Source: Oscillospiraceae bacterium NTUH-002-81
Lineage (GTDB): Bacteria; Bacillota; Clostridia; Lachnospirales; Lachnospiraceae
Direction of reading: 5' to 3'
Length of the DNA: 64,000 bases
NCBI GenBank assembly: GCA_032620915.1
Contig: CP136052.1
Span: 1,526,501-1,590,500 of the forward strand
Shown: one piece after another, positions 35,489-45,808 of the stretch
Numbering within the stretch: the first letter of the stretch is position 1
Layout: every line of letters starts with the position of its first letter
The notes under the pieces: model-generated
What the model saw: only the letters and a program-made list of their open reading frames with translations
Database searches by the model: none
Told to the model about the DNA's origin: nothing
Made by a program: the position numbers and the translations under genes

Positions 35489-36937
35489 ATGAGACCCGGT
35501 TTTTATAAGGGATTGCATAGAGTGCTGCGGCTGGCCTGCGGGGCGGCCGGGGTTTATCTGGTATTGAAAAGTTATGCGGTGCTGGGAAAAGGGGAAAATG
35601 CCAGCCATGTGAATGCGTTTTTGCAGCAGTTAGAATATGAGGCCCAGACGGCGGCGGTGCGGCAGGTGCTGCCGGGACTTTTATACCCGGCACAAGCCGG
35701 AAAAACCAGTGAGAGCCTGACGGAGGGCATTGTGCGGGAGGCGTTCCGGCTTATGCCCCTGTACCGGTATGCGGAGCAGGCGCTACTGTATGAGGACGGA
35801 CAGGAGGAAGAATTTTCCCTAGCCGGGGCAGAAGCGCTGGGGACGGATGGAAGTCCGCCATCACATAACAGCCAGTCAGGTGCAGATGGTAACGGCCAAT
35901 CCGACCAGGTGACAGACAACATAGAGAGTGAAGGACAGATCATGAACAGAAGCAGTGAAGAGTCTGACAATCTGGAAACAAATGGAAGTGATGACGCAAT
36001 GAATGGACAGTCAACCAACAGTGACGGAACAAGAAGCGCCGGTACAGGAGAAAACGGGCAGCTGCCCCAGACCCGGGTGGAGCTGGCGGACAGTGGCCTG
36101 CCTTCCACAGATGCCGGAACAGACGGGGAAGCGGCGGTGGAGACTTCCGTGCAGCCTGCGCCCGGCGGCATCGTGTACAGCGCCGCACAGCTGGCGGATT
36201 TTGATTTTCTGCTGGATCATTTTTATACGGTGGATGCTTCCACCGCCATCAGCGGTGCCCTGCTGGACGGTGAGGATCTGCTTTCCAGGGATATGACGGT
36301 GGATCATTCCGTGGATGGCCCGGAGATTCTGATCTATCATTCCCATTCCCAGGAGGGCTTTGTGGATTCTGAGGAGGGCAATCTGGACACGACCATTGTG
36401 GGAGTGGGGGATTATCTGACGGAGCTTCTGGAAAAAAGGTACGGCTACCGGGTGCTGCACAACCGGGAGGTGTTCGATCTGGTGGACGGGGAGGAAGACC
36501 GGAACCGGGCATTTACGCTGTCGGGCAACCGGGTGAAGGAGCTGATGGAACAATATCCCTCCATTCAGGTCATTCTGGATCTGCACCGGGACGGTTTAAG
36601 CGAGGACACCCATCTGGTGACGGACATCAATGGAAAGCCCACGGCCCGGTTCATGTTTTTCAACGGGTTGTCTTATTCCCGGAAAAACGGGGAGATTTCC
36701 TATCTGCCAAATCCCTATATTGCGGATAATCTGGCGCTGACCCTGCAGCTGCAGTTAAAAGCCCAGGAATATTACCCGGGGGTGACGCGGAAGATTTATC
36801 TGAAAACGTACCGCTACAACCTGCACCTGTGCCCGAAGGCCATGCTGGTGGAGTGCGGCGCCCAGACGAACACGCTGGAGGAGGAGAAAAATGCCTGTGA
36901 GCCGCTGGCGTCGATTTTACATATGGTATTGCAATAG
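35489..36937 (+). CDS. spoIIP: Stage II sporulation protein P
   Basis: The protein has 482 residues. An N-terminal membrane anchor (LRLACGAAGVYLVLK) is followed by a long Ser/Asp/Gly-rich linker (about 125-245) with little structure. The amidase/endopeptidase domain contains EILIYHSHSQEGFVD and VILDLHRDGL, with zinc-binding His and Glu residues, and ends MLVECGAQTNTLEEE. SpoIIP degrades peptidoglycan with SpoIID and SpoIIM to drive engulfment. It directly follows gpr, as in Bacillus. The linker is longer than in most members. Confidence 0.93.
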   Translation: MRPGFYKGLHRVLRLACGAAGVYLVLKSYAVLGKGENASHVNAFLQQLEYEAQTAAVRQVLPGLLYPAQAGKTSESLTEGIVREAFRLMPLYRYAEQALLYEDGQEEEFSLAGAEALGTDGSPPSHNSQSGADGNGQSDQVTDNIESEGQIMNRSSEESDNLETNGSDDAMNGQSTNSDGTRSAGTGENGQLPQTRVELADSGLPSTDAGTDGEAAVETSVQPAPGGIVYSAAQLADFDFLLDHFYTVDASTAISGALLDGEDLLSRDMTVDHSVDGPEILIYHSHSQEGFVDSEEGNLDTTIVGVGDYLTELLEKRYGYRVLHNREVFDLVDGEEDRNRAFTLSGNRVKELMEQYPSIQVILDLHRDGLSEDTHLVTDINGKPTARFMFFNGLSYSRKNGEISYLPNPYIADNLALTLQLQLKAQEYYPGVTRKIYLKTYRYNLHLCPKAMLVECGAQTNTLEEEKNACEPLASILHMVLQ

Positions 36938-37096
36938 TATGAAAATCATCCTTGAAGCGAGTTGGCTCCTTTGTTATATTTGAAGTAAGAGCCGGATATC
37001 GAATGGCATGGTGCGCCCTGCTTTTTTGAGCAGCTACGGGGAGGTGAAGATTTTGGGGGGCGGAAATAGATATCCGGGACAAAGGAGGAAAACGGT

Positions 37097-37801
37097 ATGG
37101 GGTCTATTTTATACTATGAAGAAAGCGGATCGGGATTTCCACTGATTCTGCTGCACGGCAACGGGGAGAGCTGTGAATATTTCGTGCATCAGGTGGCACA
37201 TTATGAGAAATTTTTTCATGTGATTGCCCTGGATACACGGGGACAGGGAAAATCACCCCGGGGAATGACGGAATATACCATCAACCAGTTTGCGGAGGAT
37301 GTGCACGAGTTTATGGAAGAGCATCAGATTGCAAAAGCGCATGTGCTGGGATTTTCTGATGGCGGCAACATTGCGGTGACCTTTGCGCTGAAATATCCGC
37401 AGATGGTGGAAAAGCTGATCCTGGACGGGGCGAACATTTTCCCAGAGGGCGTGGAGCAGGATTTCCTGGATCGGGTGGAATTTGCCTATGCCAGAGAGTG
37501 TCGGAAAGCGAAGGAAGGGCCGGACGAGGAGAGCCGGGCGAGGGCAAAAGCTTATGCGGAGCGGCTGCGGCTCATGATCCGGGAGCCACAGATCCAGCCG
37601 GAGGAGCTTGCCGTGCTCACCATGCCGGTGCTGGTCATTGCCGGAACCGAGGACATCATTCTGGAGGATCACACGAAGCTCATCGCGGACAGCCTGCCGG
37701 ATGGGAAGCTGGTGTGGATCAAGGGGGATCATTTCATCGCCCGGGACAACCCGGATGATTTCAATGCGGCGGTAGACGAATTTTTAGGTATAAAAAAATG
37801 A
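37097..37801 (+). CDS. Alpha/beta hydrolase
   Basis: The protein has 234 residues. PLILLHGNGESCEYFVHQV gives the oxyanion region, GFSDGGNIA is the nucleophile elbow with Ser, GTEDIILEDH supplies the Asp, and GDHFIARDNP supplies the His. This is a complete catalytic triad in the right order, and the size fits small serine esterases or C-C hydrolases. AAAGGAGG precedes the start. It is inserted between spoIIP and lepA, a place taken by a different gene in Bacillus. The substrate is unknown. Confidence 0.87.
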   Translation: MGSILYYEESGSGFPLILLHGNGESCEYFVHQVAHYEKFFHVIALDTRGQGKSPRGMTEYTINQFAEDVHEFMEEHQIAKAHVLGFSDGGNIAVTFALKYPQMVEKLILDGANIFPEGVEQDFLDRVEFAYARECRKAKEGPDEESRARAKAYAERLRLMIREPQIQPEELAVLTMPVLVIAGTEDIILEDHTKLIADSLPDGKLVWIKGDHFIARDNPDDFNAAVDEFLGIKK

Positions 37802-37953
37802 TGCTCTATCTGTTGTTTTTACTATGCGTCATCCTTTATTTTGGAAAAATGATGTATAGAAATTATCAAAAAGAAGTCACCACGGCAAAGCGGTGTATAT
37901 GCATAGGCACAGGCGTTGTTGCAGTTGCTTTCTTTTTGGTCAGTGAACTGTAA
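37798..37953 (+). CDS. Small two-helix membrane protein
   Basis: This is a 51-residue open frame starting at the ATGA overlap with the hydrolase stop. [20 protein letters not shown] is one membrane helix, [13 protein letters not shown] a basic loop, and [18 protein letters not shown] a second helix. Basic residues in the loop suggest that both ends are outside. There is no separate ribosome site, so translation would depend on coupling. I recognise no family. Confidence 0.5.
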   Translation: MMLYLLFLLCVILYFGKMMYRNYQKEVTTAKRCICIGTGVVAVAFFLVSEL

Positions 37954-38054
37954 CGGACAGATGCTGGACATTCCGTGGACAATTATGCTATACTTTAACG
38001 TGCATTATCATGCATGGCGGCGGGAGCCGCAGCATAGTTCAGGAGGAATGTGAA

Positions 38055-39869
38055 ATGGCAGAGTACGATCAGAGCAAAATTCGTAATTTCTGTATCATCG
38101 CCCATATTGACCACGGCAAATCCACGCTGGCAGACCGGATCATTGAGATGACGGGAACACTTACCAGCCGGGAGATGCAGGCACAGGTGCTGGACAATAT
38201 GGAACTGGAGCGGGAGCGGGGAATTACCATTAAAGCGCAGACCGTGCGTAACATATATAAAGCAAAAGACGGGGAGGAGTACGTGTTCAACCTCATCGAT
38301 ACGCCCGGGCATGTGGACTTCAACTACGAGGTGTCCAGAAGCTTGGCAGCCTGTGACGGCGCGGTGCTGGTGGTGGATGCGGCCCAGGGCATTGAGGCCC
38401 AGACGCTGGCCAATGTGTATCTGGCGCTGGATCACGATCTGGACATCATTCCGGTGATCAACAAGATCGACCTTCCCAGTGCAGAGCCTCAGCGGGTCAT
38501 TGACGAGATCGAGGACGTGATCGGACTGGAAGCCCAGGATGCACCGCTGATTTCCGCGAAAAACGGCATCAACATCGAGGCGGTGCTGGAAGCCATTGTG
38601 GAAAAGATCCCGGCGCCTACCGGAGACCCGGACGCGCCGCTGCAGGCGCTGATCTTCGACTCCCTGTATGATTCCTACAAGGGCGTCATCATTTTCTGCC
38701 GGATCAAAGAGGGCCGTGTGCGAAAAGGTACCCGGATCCGGATGATGGCCACCGGCGCGGTGGAGGAAGTGGTGGAAGTCGGCTATTTCGGCGCAGGGCA
38801 GTTTATCCCCTGCGAGGAGCTGGCGGCAGGCATGGTTGGTTACATCACTGCCAGCCTGAAAAATGTAAAACAGACCCGGGTGGGCGATACGGTGACGGAT
38901 GAGGACCGTCCCTGTGCAGAGCCACTGCCGGGCTATAAGAAGGTACAGCCCATGGTGTACTGCGGCCTGTATCCGGCGGACGGCGCCAAGTACCCGGATC
39001 TGCGGGATGCGCTGGAGAAGCTGCAGCTCAACGATGCTTCTTTGCAGTTCGAGCCGGAGACATCCATTGCGCTGGGCTTTGGTTTCCGTTGCGGTTTTCT
39101 GGGCCTGCTGCATCTGGAGATCATCCAGGAGCGGCTGGAGCGGGAGTACAACCTGGATCTGGTGACGACGGCGCCGGGCGTTGTGTACCGGGTATACAAG
39201 ACCAACGGCGACATGATCGAGCTGACGAACCCGTCCAACCTGCCGGATCCGTCGGAGATCGACCACATGGAGGAGCCCATGGTGGATGCGGAGATCATGG
39301 TGACCAAGGAATTCATCGGTTCCATCATGGATCTTTGTCAGGAGCGCCGCGGCACCTACGTGAGCATGGAATATATGGAAGAAAACCGTGCGCTGTTAAA
39401 ATACGAGCTGCCGCTGAACGAGATCATCTATGATTTCTTTGATGCGCTGAAATCCCGTTCCCGGGGCTATGCGTCCTTCGACTATGAGATCAAGGGCTAC
39501 AAGACGTCCCAGCTGGTGAAGCTGGACATCCTCATCAACAAGGAAGAGGTGGATGCCCTGTCCTTCATCGTGTTTGAGGGCACGGCCTACGAGCGGGCGA
39601 GAAAAATGTGCGAGAAGCTGAAGGAGGAGATTCCCCGTCAGCTGTTTGAAATTCCGATCCAGGCAGCCGTGGGCAGCAAGATCATTGCCCGTGAAACAGT
39701 AAAAGCCATGCGCAAAGATGTGCTGGCCAAGTGCTATGGCGGTGATATCAGCCGTAAGAGAAAGCTTCTGGAAAAACAGAAGGAAGGCAAGAAGCGGATG
39801 CGCCAGGTGGGCAATGTGGAGATCCCGCAGAAGGCGTTCATGGCAGTGCTGAAGCTGGATGACGAGTAA
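38055..39869 (+). CDS. lepA: Elongation factor 4 (back-translocase GTPase)
   Basis: The protein has 604 residues. The GTPase motifs are [14 protein letters not shown] (G1), DTPGHVDF (G3) and NKIDLP (G4). The LepA-specific C-terminal domain ends [20 protein letters not shown]. It acts on stalled ribosomes. The start at 38055 has AGGAGG 8 bases before it; the 15 codons further upstream are not family-like. It is in the expected place after spoIIP and before hemW. Confidence 0.96.
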   Translation: MAEYDQSKIRNFCIIAHIDHGKSTLADRIIEMTGTLTSREMQAQVLDNMELERERGITIKAQTVRNIYKAKDGEEYVFNLIDTPGHVDFNYEVSRSLAACDGAVLVVDAAQGIEAQTLANVYLALDHDLDIIPVINKIDLPSAEPQRVIDEIEDVIGLEAQDAPLISAKNGINIEAVLEAIVEKIPAPTGDPDAPLQALIFDSLYDSYKGVIIFCRIKEGRVRKGTRIRMMATGAVEEVVEVGYFGAGQFIPCEELAAGMVGYITASLKNVKQTRVGDTVTDEDRPCAEPLPGYKKVQPMVYCGLYPADGAKYPDLRDALEKLQLNDASLQFEPETSIALGFGFRCGFLGLLHLEIIQERLEREYNLDLVTTAPGVVYRVYKTNGDMIELTNPSNLPDPSEIDHMEEPMVDAEIMVTKEFIGSIMDLCQERRGTYVSMEYMEENRALLKYELPLNEIIYDFFDALKSRSRGYASFDYEIKGYKTSQLVKLDILINKEEVDALSFIVFEGTAYERARKMCEKLKEEIPRQLFEIPIQAAVGSKIIARETVKAMRKDVLAKCYGGDISRKRKLLEKQKEGKKRMRQVGNVEIPQKAFMAVLKLDDE

Positions 39870-39975
39870 ATAGAAGAATTGTGAGAGTGCGAAGCACGGA
39901 ACAATGCGTTGGTATCATAAATAATGACAGATGCGATACAGATACAATAGAGAAAATCAGAGAGAAGGAAGCAAT

Positions 39976-41055
39976 ATGCAGCAGGAGAGAATCAACAGAG
40001 TTTGCGAGGAAATGAAAAAGGACGGGATCAGTCAGCTGCTTGTGACAGATCCGATGGCTATTTTTTATCTGACAGATAAGTGGCTGGTGCCGGGAGAGCG
40101 GATGTACGGCCTGTACCTTAACGTGGAGGGCGGCCGCTGCCTGATCATCAATGAGCTGTTCCCGGTGCACGAGGATCTGGGCATGGATATCCTCTGCTAT
40201 AAAGATACGGATGATTCCATGGCACTGCTGGCGAAGCGTCTGCTGCCCGGTACCCTGGGCGTGGACAAGAATATGGCTGCCCATTTTCTGCTGGAGCTGA
40301 TGGCTCAGTGGAAGGGCCAGGTGGTCAACGGTTCTCTCATTGTTGACCGGGTGCGCCGGTGCAAGGATGCGGAGGAAATCCGCCGGATGCGCCAGGTGTC
40401 TCTCATCAACGATGCGGTGATGGAAGACCTGTGGGGCCATGTGGACGAGCATACCTCCGAGGCAGAACTGGCAAAAATCTGTGAGCAGCTGCAGATCGCC
40501 CACGGCTGCGAGACGGTTTCCTTTGAGGCCATCACGGCATTTGGTGCCAACTGCGCAGACCCACATCATGCCAACGACGGCACACTGGGGAAACCGGGAG
40601 ACAGTGTGGTGCTGGACATTGGCGGCCGGAAGGATTCCTACTGCTCCGACATGACACGTACCGTTTTCCTGGGGGAGGCAAGTCCCAAGGCCAGAGAGGT
40701 GTATGAGATCGTAAAGGAGGCCAATCTGCGGGGCATCCAGGCGGCAAAGCCGGGGGCCAGATTCTGTGATGTGGATGCGGCAGCCAGAGATTATATCACC
40801 TCCAGGGGCTATGGTCCGTATTTCACCCACCGGACCGGCCACTGCATTGGCTTGGACTGCCACGAGGCCGGGGACGTATCCGGGGCCAACGAGGAAGTGT
40901 TAAAGCCGGGCATGTGCTTTTCTGTGGAGCCGGGCATCTATCTGCCGGGCGAGTTTGGCGTGCGCATCGAGGATCTGGTGCTCATCACCGAGGATGGCTG
41001 CGAGGTGTTAAACCACCTGAGCAAGGATCTGAAAATCATTCCGTTGAAAAGATAA
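39976..41055 (+). CDS. Xaa-Pro aminopeptidase-like M24 metallopeptidase
   Basis: The protein has 359 residues. The N-terminal creatinase-type domain ([20 protein letters not shown]) is followed by a pita-bread catalytic domain. The five metal ligands are visible: Asp in [20 protein letters not shown] (two), His in [15 protein letters not shown], and two Glu in [20 protein letters not shown]. It releases N-terminal residues before proline. The start at 39976 follows GAAGG. It lies between lepA and hemW. Confidence 0.9.
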   Translation: MQQERINRVCEEMKKDGISQLLVTDPMAIFYLTDKWLVPGERMYGLYLNVEGGRCLIINELFPVHEDLGMDILCYKDTDDSMALLAKRLLPGTLGVDKNMAAHFLLELMAQWKGQVVNGSLIVDRVRRCKDAEEIRRMRQVSLINDAVMEDLWGHVDEHTSEAELAKICEQLQIAHGCETVSFEAITAFGANCADPHHANDGTLGKPGDSVVLDIGGRKDSYCSDMTRTVFLGEASPKAREVYEIVKEANLRGIQAAKPGARFCDVDAAARDYITSRGYGPYFTHRTGHCIGLDCHEAGDVSGANEEVLKPGMCFSVEPGIYLPGEFGVRIEDLVLITEDGCEVLNHLSKDLKIIPLKR

Positions 41056-41098
41056 GGATGCATGGTACAGTCCTGAAAAGTGGAAGAAGGAATATGTG

Positions 41099-42311
41099 AT
41101 GGAATCTGGGAAAAAGATGCAGGAAAACAGAAAACCGGGAGAAGCAGGCGAAACGAAAGCCGAGCTTGGCATCTACATCCATATTCCGTTTTGTGTCAGA
41201 AAATGTGCTTACTGTGATTTCCTGTCGGCTCCTGCATCGGAAGCGGTGCGGGAGCAGTATGTCCAGGCGCTGCTTTCGGAGATCGAAAGCAAAAATGCCG
41301 GCAAAAAAGACCGGATCGTGACGAGTATCTTTTTTGGCGGCGGCACCCCTTCCCTGCTGGATGTTACCCAGACAGAACGGATCCTTTCTGCCCTGCGGCG
41401 GGAATTTGTCCTGTCGCCGGAGGCGGAGATCACCACAGAGGCCAATCCGGGCACGCTGGATCTGGAAAAACTCGCCGCCTATCGCCGGATGGGCTTCAAC
41501 CGTTTAAGCATCGGGGCTCAGAGCTTTGACGATGAGCTTCTGCGTACCCTGGGCCGGATCCACACAGCGGCGGATTTCCGGGCATGTTATGCCTGGGCCA
41601 GACAGGCCGGATTTAAGAATATTAATATAGATCTGATGGCAGCCCTGCCGGGACAGACCCGGGAGGGCTTTTGTGCTGCGCTGAAAGAAGCGGTGGCGCT
41701 GGCCCCGGAGCATCTGTCGGTGTACAGCCTGATTGTGGAGGAAGGGACGCCTTTTTACGACCGGTATGAGGACGATGTACTGCTGCGGGAGCAGGGAAAG
41801 TTGCCGGTGTATCTGCCGGACGAGGAAGCTGAGCGGGGCATGTACGCGGATGCGGAAGCGCTGCTTGGGGCTGCCGGGTATGGGCACTATGAGATTTCCA
41901 ACTATGCGAAGCCGGGCTTTGTGTGCCGCCACAACGACAACTGCTGGCTGAGGAAGGAGTATGTGGGCTTTGGCATCGGCGCAGCCTCCCTTTATGAGGA
42001 ATGTCGGTTCACCAATCACCGAAATCTGGAACGGTATGTGCAGGGAGATTTCACACCGGAGAGCCGGGAAGTGTTGTCCCTGCGGGAGCAGATGGAGGAA
42101 ACCATGTTTCTGGGGCTGCGGCGGACAACTGGCGTGTCGGCGGCAGATTTTGCCCGGACGTTCGGTGTGGATATGCGGGAAATTTATGGACGGCAGCTGG
42201 AAAAGTACGAGACAGAAGGGCTGCTGATGATCTGCGACGGGCAGATTTTTTCTCACAGAACGGGGCCGGGATCTGGCCAATTACGTGATGGAGGGATTCC
42301 TGGAAGAATAA
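41099..42311 (+). pseudogene. hemW: Radical SAM heme chaperone HemW, apparent frameshift
   Basis: The restored length is about 403 residues. The radical SAM motif is CVRKCAYC (CxxxCxxC), and GIYIHIPFC before it and FFGGGTPSLL after it are typical of HemW rather than true HemN. GYGHYEISNYAKPGFVCRHN is the family hallmark. The frame breaks in the T6 run at 42246-42251. With five T's it ends QIFLTERGRDLANYVMEGFL and stops at 42309-42311. As read it runs to 42346 with an alien tail. The protein inserts heme into target enzymes. Confidence 0.9.
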
Positions 42312-42545
42312 CGATCATAAATGGATCAGGGATGTGCAATGCATGACGATATACAAGATGAAAGATGTGATCGGTGGCAGGTAATGCTTTCGGGCTGGCA
42401 GTGTTATTGCGATGAATCACAATGACAGAGCTTATAGTAATGGCAGATACAGATTGTGGCATCGAGATAGGAAATGCTTCGGGATAGGCGAGGGCAAGGA
42501 AGTGGCAATGGGGAAAATGTGTAGAACAGGAGTGGGGAGAATACA

Positions 42546-43106
42546 ATGAATTATATAGAAGAAATCCGAAATTTTGTTCCGGGCTGTGAACAGGAGGAGA
42601 AGGACCGGGCGCTGATGCTGGCGGCCTGGAAAACTTATGGGGATGCGATCCTGGAGCGCTCCTGTGAGCTGTTTCATCTTACCGCGTCGTCCATGATCTT
42701 CAACCGGGAGCGGACGAAGGTGCTCATGGCGTACCACAATATTTTTCAGTCCTGGGCCTGGACCGGCGGACATGCCGACGGAGAGCCGGACGGGCTGGTG
42801 ACTGCGCTGAAAGAGGCAAGGGAAGAGACGGGCATCCAGACCATCCGTCCGTTGCAGAAGGAATTGGCTGCGGTGGACATCCTGGAGGTGCGGCGGCATA
42901 TCAAGCGGGGCAAATTTGTCAACGCTCATCTGCATTTCAATCTGACATATCTGTGCGAAGCGGACGAGACGGAAGCCCTGCAGGTGTGCGAAGGGGAGAA
43001 CAGTCAGGTGGGCTGGCTGCCCATAGAGCAGTTAAGGCAGCAGGTGAGTGAGGCCCACATGCTGCCTGTGTATGAGAAGCTAATCAGGCGCGGACTGACA
43101 CTTTGA
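42546..43106 (+). CDS. Nudix hydrolase
   Basis: The protein has 186 residues. The Nudix box GHADGEPDGLVTALKEAREE then TGI fits Gx5Ex7REUxEExGU, with Lys in place of the first Arg. The N-terminal helices and WAWTGGHADG resemble pyrophosphohydrolases of the MutT/NDP-sugar type. It would hydrolyse a nucleoside diphosphate linked to another group with Mg2+. A GGGGAGA site precedes the ATG. The gene ends exactly where the convergent deacylase gene ends. Confidence 0.88.
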   Translation: MNYIEEIRNFVPGCEQEEKDRALMLAAWKTYGDAILERSCELFHLTASSMIFNRERTKVLMAYHNIFQSWAWTGGHADGEPDGLVTALKEAREETGIQTIRPLQKELAAVDILEVRRHIKRGKFVNAHLHFNLTYLCEADETEALQVCEGENSQVGWLPIEQLRQQVSEAHMLPVYEKLIRRGLTL

Positions 43107-43670
43107 TCATTCAGCCCCTAACTTTACAAAGATCGGCTCATGATGCACAGCCGGGAGAAATTTTTCCAGAATATCGTTGGTTTTCATTTTCAGGCTGGAT
43201 GTGTTGATGCACGGGTGACAGCCGAAACACTCGTCCTTCACTACATCCTCGTCGATGAGCAGCTGCACGCGATTGTCCGTGTCATTCATAAGCCCCAGGA
43301 CAGTGACGGAGCCGGGGGTCAGGTCAAGAAACTGCTCCATGTATTCTTCTGAGGCGAAGGAAAGTCTGGCGGAACCGATCTGGGCGGACAGCTCTTTCGT
43401 GCGGAAGGGCTTGCTGCCGGGCATGAGCAGCAGGTAGAACTGGGTCTTTTGCCGGTTGCACAGGAATAGATTTTTACAGATCTCCATGCCCAGGAGCGCA
43501 TCGACGCCCTGGCAGGCTTCGATGGTCATGGCCGCCTCGTGGTCTACCCGGACGAACGGAATGGAAAGCCTGTCCAGCAGGTCATAGGTGTGGATTTCTT
43601 TTGGCAGGCGTCCGGTCTCGTCGGCGGGACGTCCCTCATAAACGGTGGTATCTATGTGTAAGTCACTCAT
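43107..43670 (-). CDS. YbaK/ProX-type aminoacyl-tRNA deacylase
   Basis: The protein has 187 residues. VDHEAAMTIEACQGVDALLG, then ICKNLFLCNRQKTQFYLLLM and GSVTVLGLMNDTDNRVQLLI are the pattern of the prolyl-tRNA editing (ProX/PrdX) family. Members remove mischarged alanine from tRNA(Pro). The Lys of KNLFLC is the usual functional Lys. AGGAGG lies upstream of 43670. It is a single gene, convergent with the Nudix gene without spacing. Confidence 0.88.
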   Translation of the reverse strand: MSDLHIDTTVYEGRPADETGRLPKEIHTYDLLDRLSIPFVRVDHEAAMTIEACQGVDALLGMEICKNLFLCNRQKTQFYLLLMPGSKPFRTKELSAQIGSARLSFASEEYMEQFLDLTPGSVTVLGLMNDTDNRVQLLIDEDVVKDECFGCHPCINTSSLKMKTNDILEKFLPAVHHEPIFVKLGAE

Positions 43671-43961
43671 GGTTCAAACCTCCTGAATTTTTAAATGATA
43701 TACGAAAAAACTTCCGATGATCTTTTTGTTAAGAATAGCAAACTCCCACGTTGGATGCAAGAAAATTTTCAGGCGGCTTAAGAATTCAGTAAGGATTTCT
43801 CCTTCTGTTTTGTGTTAGAATTAGAATGAGTACAGATAAAAGGAAAAAATGAAAGATAAGAGATTCCCATACACTGGCCGTATCCTGTGTGATTTGTTGA
43901 TAGATTGGTTGTGTTATGGGATATTGTGGAATGATATAGTTAAGAGAGGCAGGAAAATGAT

Positions 43962-44663
43962 ATGCAGGAAACGAAGATTCTTGTGGTAGATGATGAGAAG
44001 GAGATCGCGGATCTGATCGAGATTTATCTGGTCAGTGACGGCTACAAAGTATATAAGGCGTACAACGCGGCGGACGGCTTGGATATTCTGGCAAAAGAGG
44101 ACATCAAGCTGGTGCTGCTGGACATCATGATGCCGGGGATGGACGGGCTTGCCATGTGCCGGAAGATCCGGGAGACGAGCAACATACCCATTATTATTTT
44201 AAGTGCCAAGTCCACCGACCTGGACAAGATCCTGGGGCTGGGCACAGGTGCCGACGATTATGTGACGAAGCCCTTCAACCCGCTGGAACTGACCGCCCGG
44301 GTGAAATCCCAGCTGCGTCGGTTTACCCAGCTGAATCCCGGCAGTGACAAGGGAAAGCCGGAGACGGAGATCCAGATCCGGGGGCTGGTGATCAACAAGG
44401 AGAATCACAAGGTGGTCGTGTACGGCGAAGAAGTGAAGCTGACACCCATCGAGTTCAACATTCTGTACCTGCTGGCGTCCAACCCGGGGCGGGTGTTCAG
44501 CACCGATGAGATTTTTGAGCGGGTGTGGAACGAGAAGGTCTATGAAGCAAACAACACGGTGATGGTGCACATCCGGCGACTGCGCGGCAAGATGAAGGAG
44601 GATACCAGAACCGAGAAGATTATCACGACGGTATGGGGAGTGGGATACAAAATTGAGCGATGA
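43962..44663 (+). CDS. VanR-like OmpR-family response regulator
   Basis: The protein has 233 residues. The receiver has LVVDDEKEI, Asp in LLDIMMPGMDG and Lys in VTKPFN. The winged-helix domain has LTPIEFNILYLLASNPGRVF and MVHIRRLRGKMKED. The close match to the VanR branch, with NNTVMVHIRRLRGK, suggests cell-envelope sensing but does not imply vancomycin resistance, as no vanHAX genes are nearby. Its last codons (WGVGYKIER) overlap the kinase gene. Confidence 0.92.
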   Translation: MQETKILVVDDEKEIADLIEIYLVSDGYKVYKAYNAADGLDILAKEDIKLVLLDIMMPGMDGLAMCRKIRETSNIPIIILSAKSTDLDKILGLGTGADDYVTKPFNPLELTARVKSQLRRFTQLNPGSDKGKPETEIQIRGLVINKENHKVVVYGEEVKLTPIEFNILYLLASNPGRVFSTDEIFERVWNEKVYEANNTVMVHIRRLRGKMKEDTRTEKIITTVWGVGYKIER

Positions 44664-45789
44664 ATTGTTCAAATCCTTTCGGAGACGGATTTTTTTCAGT
44701 GCCCTGGCCAGCATTCTCATCACCTGCGGCGCGGAGCTGATCGTTATTTTCAATCTGCAGGTGATCGTGGAATTCCTGCGCCGGAACGGGTATCGCAATG
44801 CCATTCTTGGAAGAGACGGCCTGAATCCCACCGTGCAGATGATTATTCTCTTTGCGGTGGGCGGTGCGGTGTTTCTCATAAGCTTTGCCATGTGTATGGA
44901 CGGTGTGGTGCGTTATGTCCGGGAGATTTCCAATGGCATCACCCGGATTGCCTGCGGTGACCTGAATACGGAGATCAGTGTCCGGGGACAGGATGAGTTT
45001 GCATCCATTGCCCGGAGCCTGAACAAGATGACCGGGGAGGTTCGGGTACTCATGGACAAGGAGCGGGAAGCGGAGCGATCGAAGAATGATCTGATCACCA
45101 ACGTGGCCCACGATCTGCGCACGCCGCTGACGTCGGTCATCGGATATCTGGAGCTTCTGAAGACACGGCCTGATCTGGAACCGGAAGTGCGTCAGAACTT
45201 TGTGGACATTGCCTATAAGAAATCCAAGCGGCTGGAGAAGCTGATCGAGGATCTGTTTGGCTTTACGAAACTGAATTATGGAAAAATTACGATGAAGCCG
45301 GGGATGTTGGACATTGTCAAGCTGCTGGAACAGATGCTGGATGAGTTTTATCCGAATTTTCAGGAGGCGGGGCTTACCTATGAGTTTACCAGCTCCCAGA
45401 ACAGTCTCCAGATCGAGGCGGACGGCAACCTGCTGGCGCGGCTGTTTGACAACCTGATCAACAACGCCATCAAGTACGGCGCGGACGGGAAGAAGATCGT
45501 GGTCAGCGTGGAGCGGGAGGATCCCATGGTGGTCATCCGTGTGCTGAACTATGGGAAGATCATCCCGCCGGAGGAGCTGGATCATATTTTTGAAAAATTC
45601 TACCGTGTGGAGCATTCCCGTTCCATGAATACCGGGGGCACCGGACTGGGGCTGGCCATTGCGAAGGGTGTGGTGGAGCTTCACGGCGGAACGATCCATG
45701 CAACCAGCAATATCCGGGGAACGGTTTTTGAGGTGCGCCTGTATCAGTCGCTGAAGGACCGGCCGGAGCATTTTGATTCTTGCGGTTAG
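44653..45789 (+). CDS. VanS-like sensor histidine kinase, TTG start
   Basis: The protein has 378 residues from TTG 44653, inside the end of the regulator gene; GGGGAGTGGG just upstream is the likely ribosome site. Two membrane helices (about residues 15-35 and 60-85) flank a short outer loop. HAMP follows, then HisKA with LITNVAHDLRTPLTSVIGYL and a HATPase with NLINNAIKYG, IFEKFYRVEHS and GGTGLGLAIAKGVV. With the regulator it probably controls the adjacent exported protein and ABC transporter genes. Confidence 0.9.
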   Translation: MSDELFKSFRRRIFFSALASILITCGAELIVIFNLQVIVEFLRRNGYRNAILGRDGLNPTVQMIILFAVGGAVFLISFAMCMDGVVRYVREISNGITRIACGDLNTEISVRGQDEFASIARSLNKMTGEVRVLMDKEREAERSKNDLITNVAHDLRTPLTSVIGYLELLKTRPDLEPEVRQNFVDIAYKKSKRLEKLIEDLFGFTKLNYGKITMKPGMLDIVKLLEQMLDEFYPNFQEAGLTYEFTSSQNSLQIEADGNLLARLFDNLINNAIKYGADGKKIVVSVEREDPMVVIRVLNYGKIIPPEELDHIFEKFYRVEHSRSMNTGGTGLGLAIAKGVVELHGGTIHATSNIRGTVFEVRLYQSLKDRPEHFDSCG

Positions 45790-45808
45790 ATATATGAGGA
45801 GAGGGTAT

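Noticed and set aside
37995..39266. Long minus-strand open frame opposite lepA
   Set aside because: It lies entirely antisense to a clear GTPase gene. The translation is His/Arg/Leu-rich, with no motif, and has no ribosome site. It is a by-product of codon bias.
42312..42545. Possible small gene between hemW and the Nudix gene
   Set aside because: All frames in these 234 bases are short and without ribosome sites or patterns. I see nothing functional in it apart from the Nudix ribosome site.
43962..45789. Vancomycin resistance cluster
   Set aside because: Only the regulator and kinase resemble VanR/VanS. No ligase, dehydrogenase or dipeptidase genes are near.
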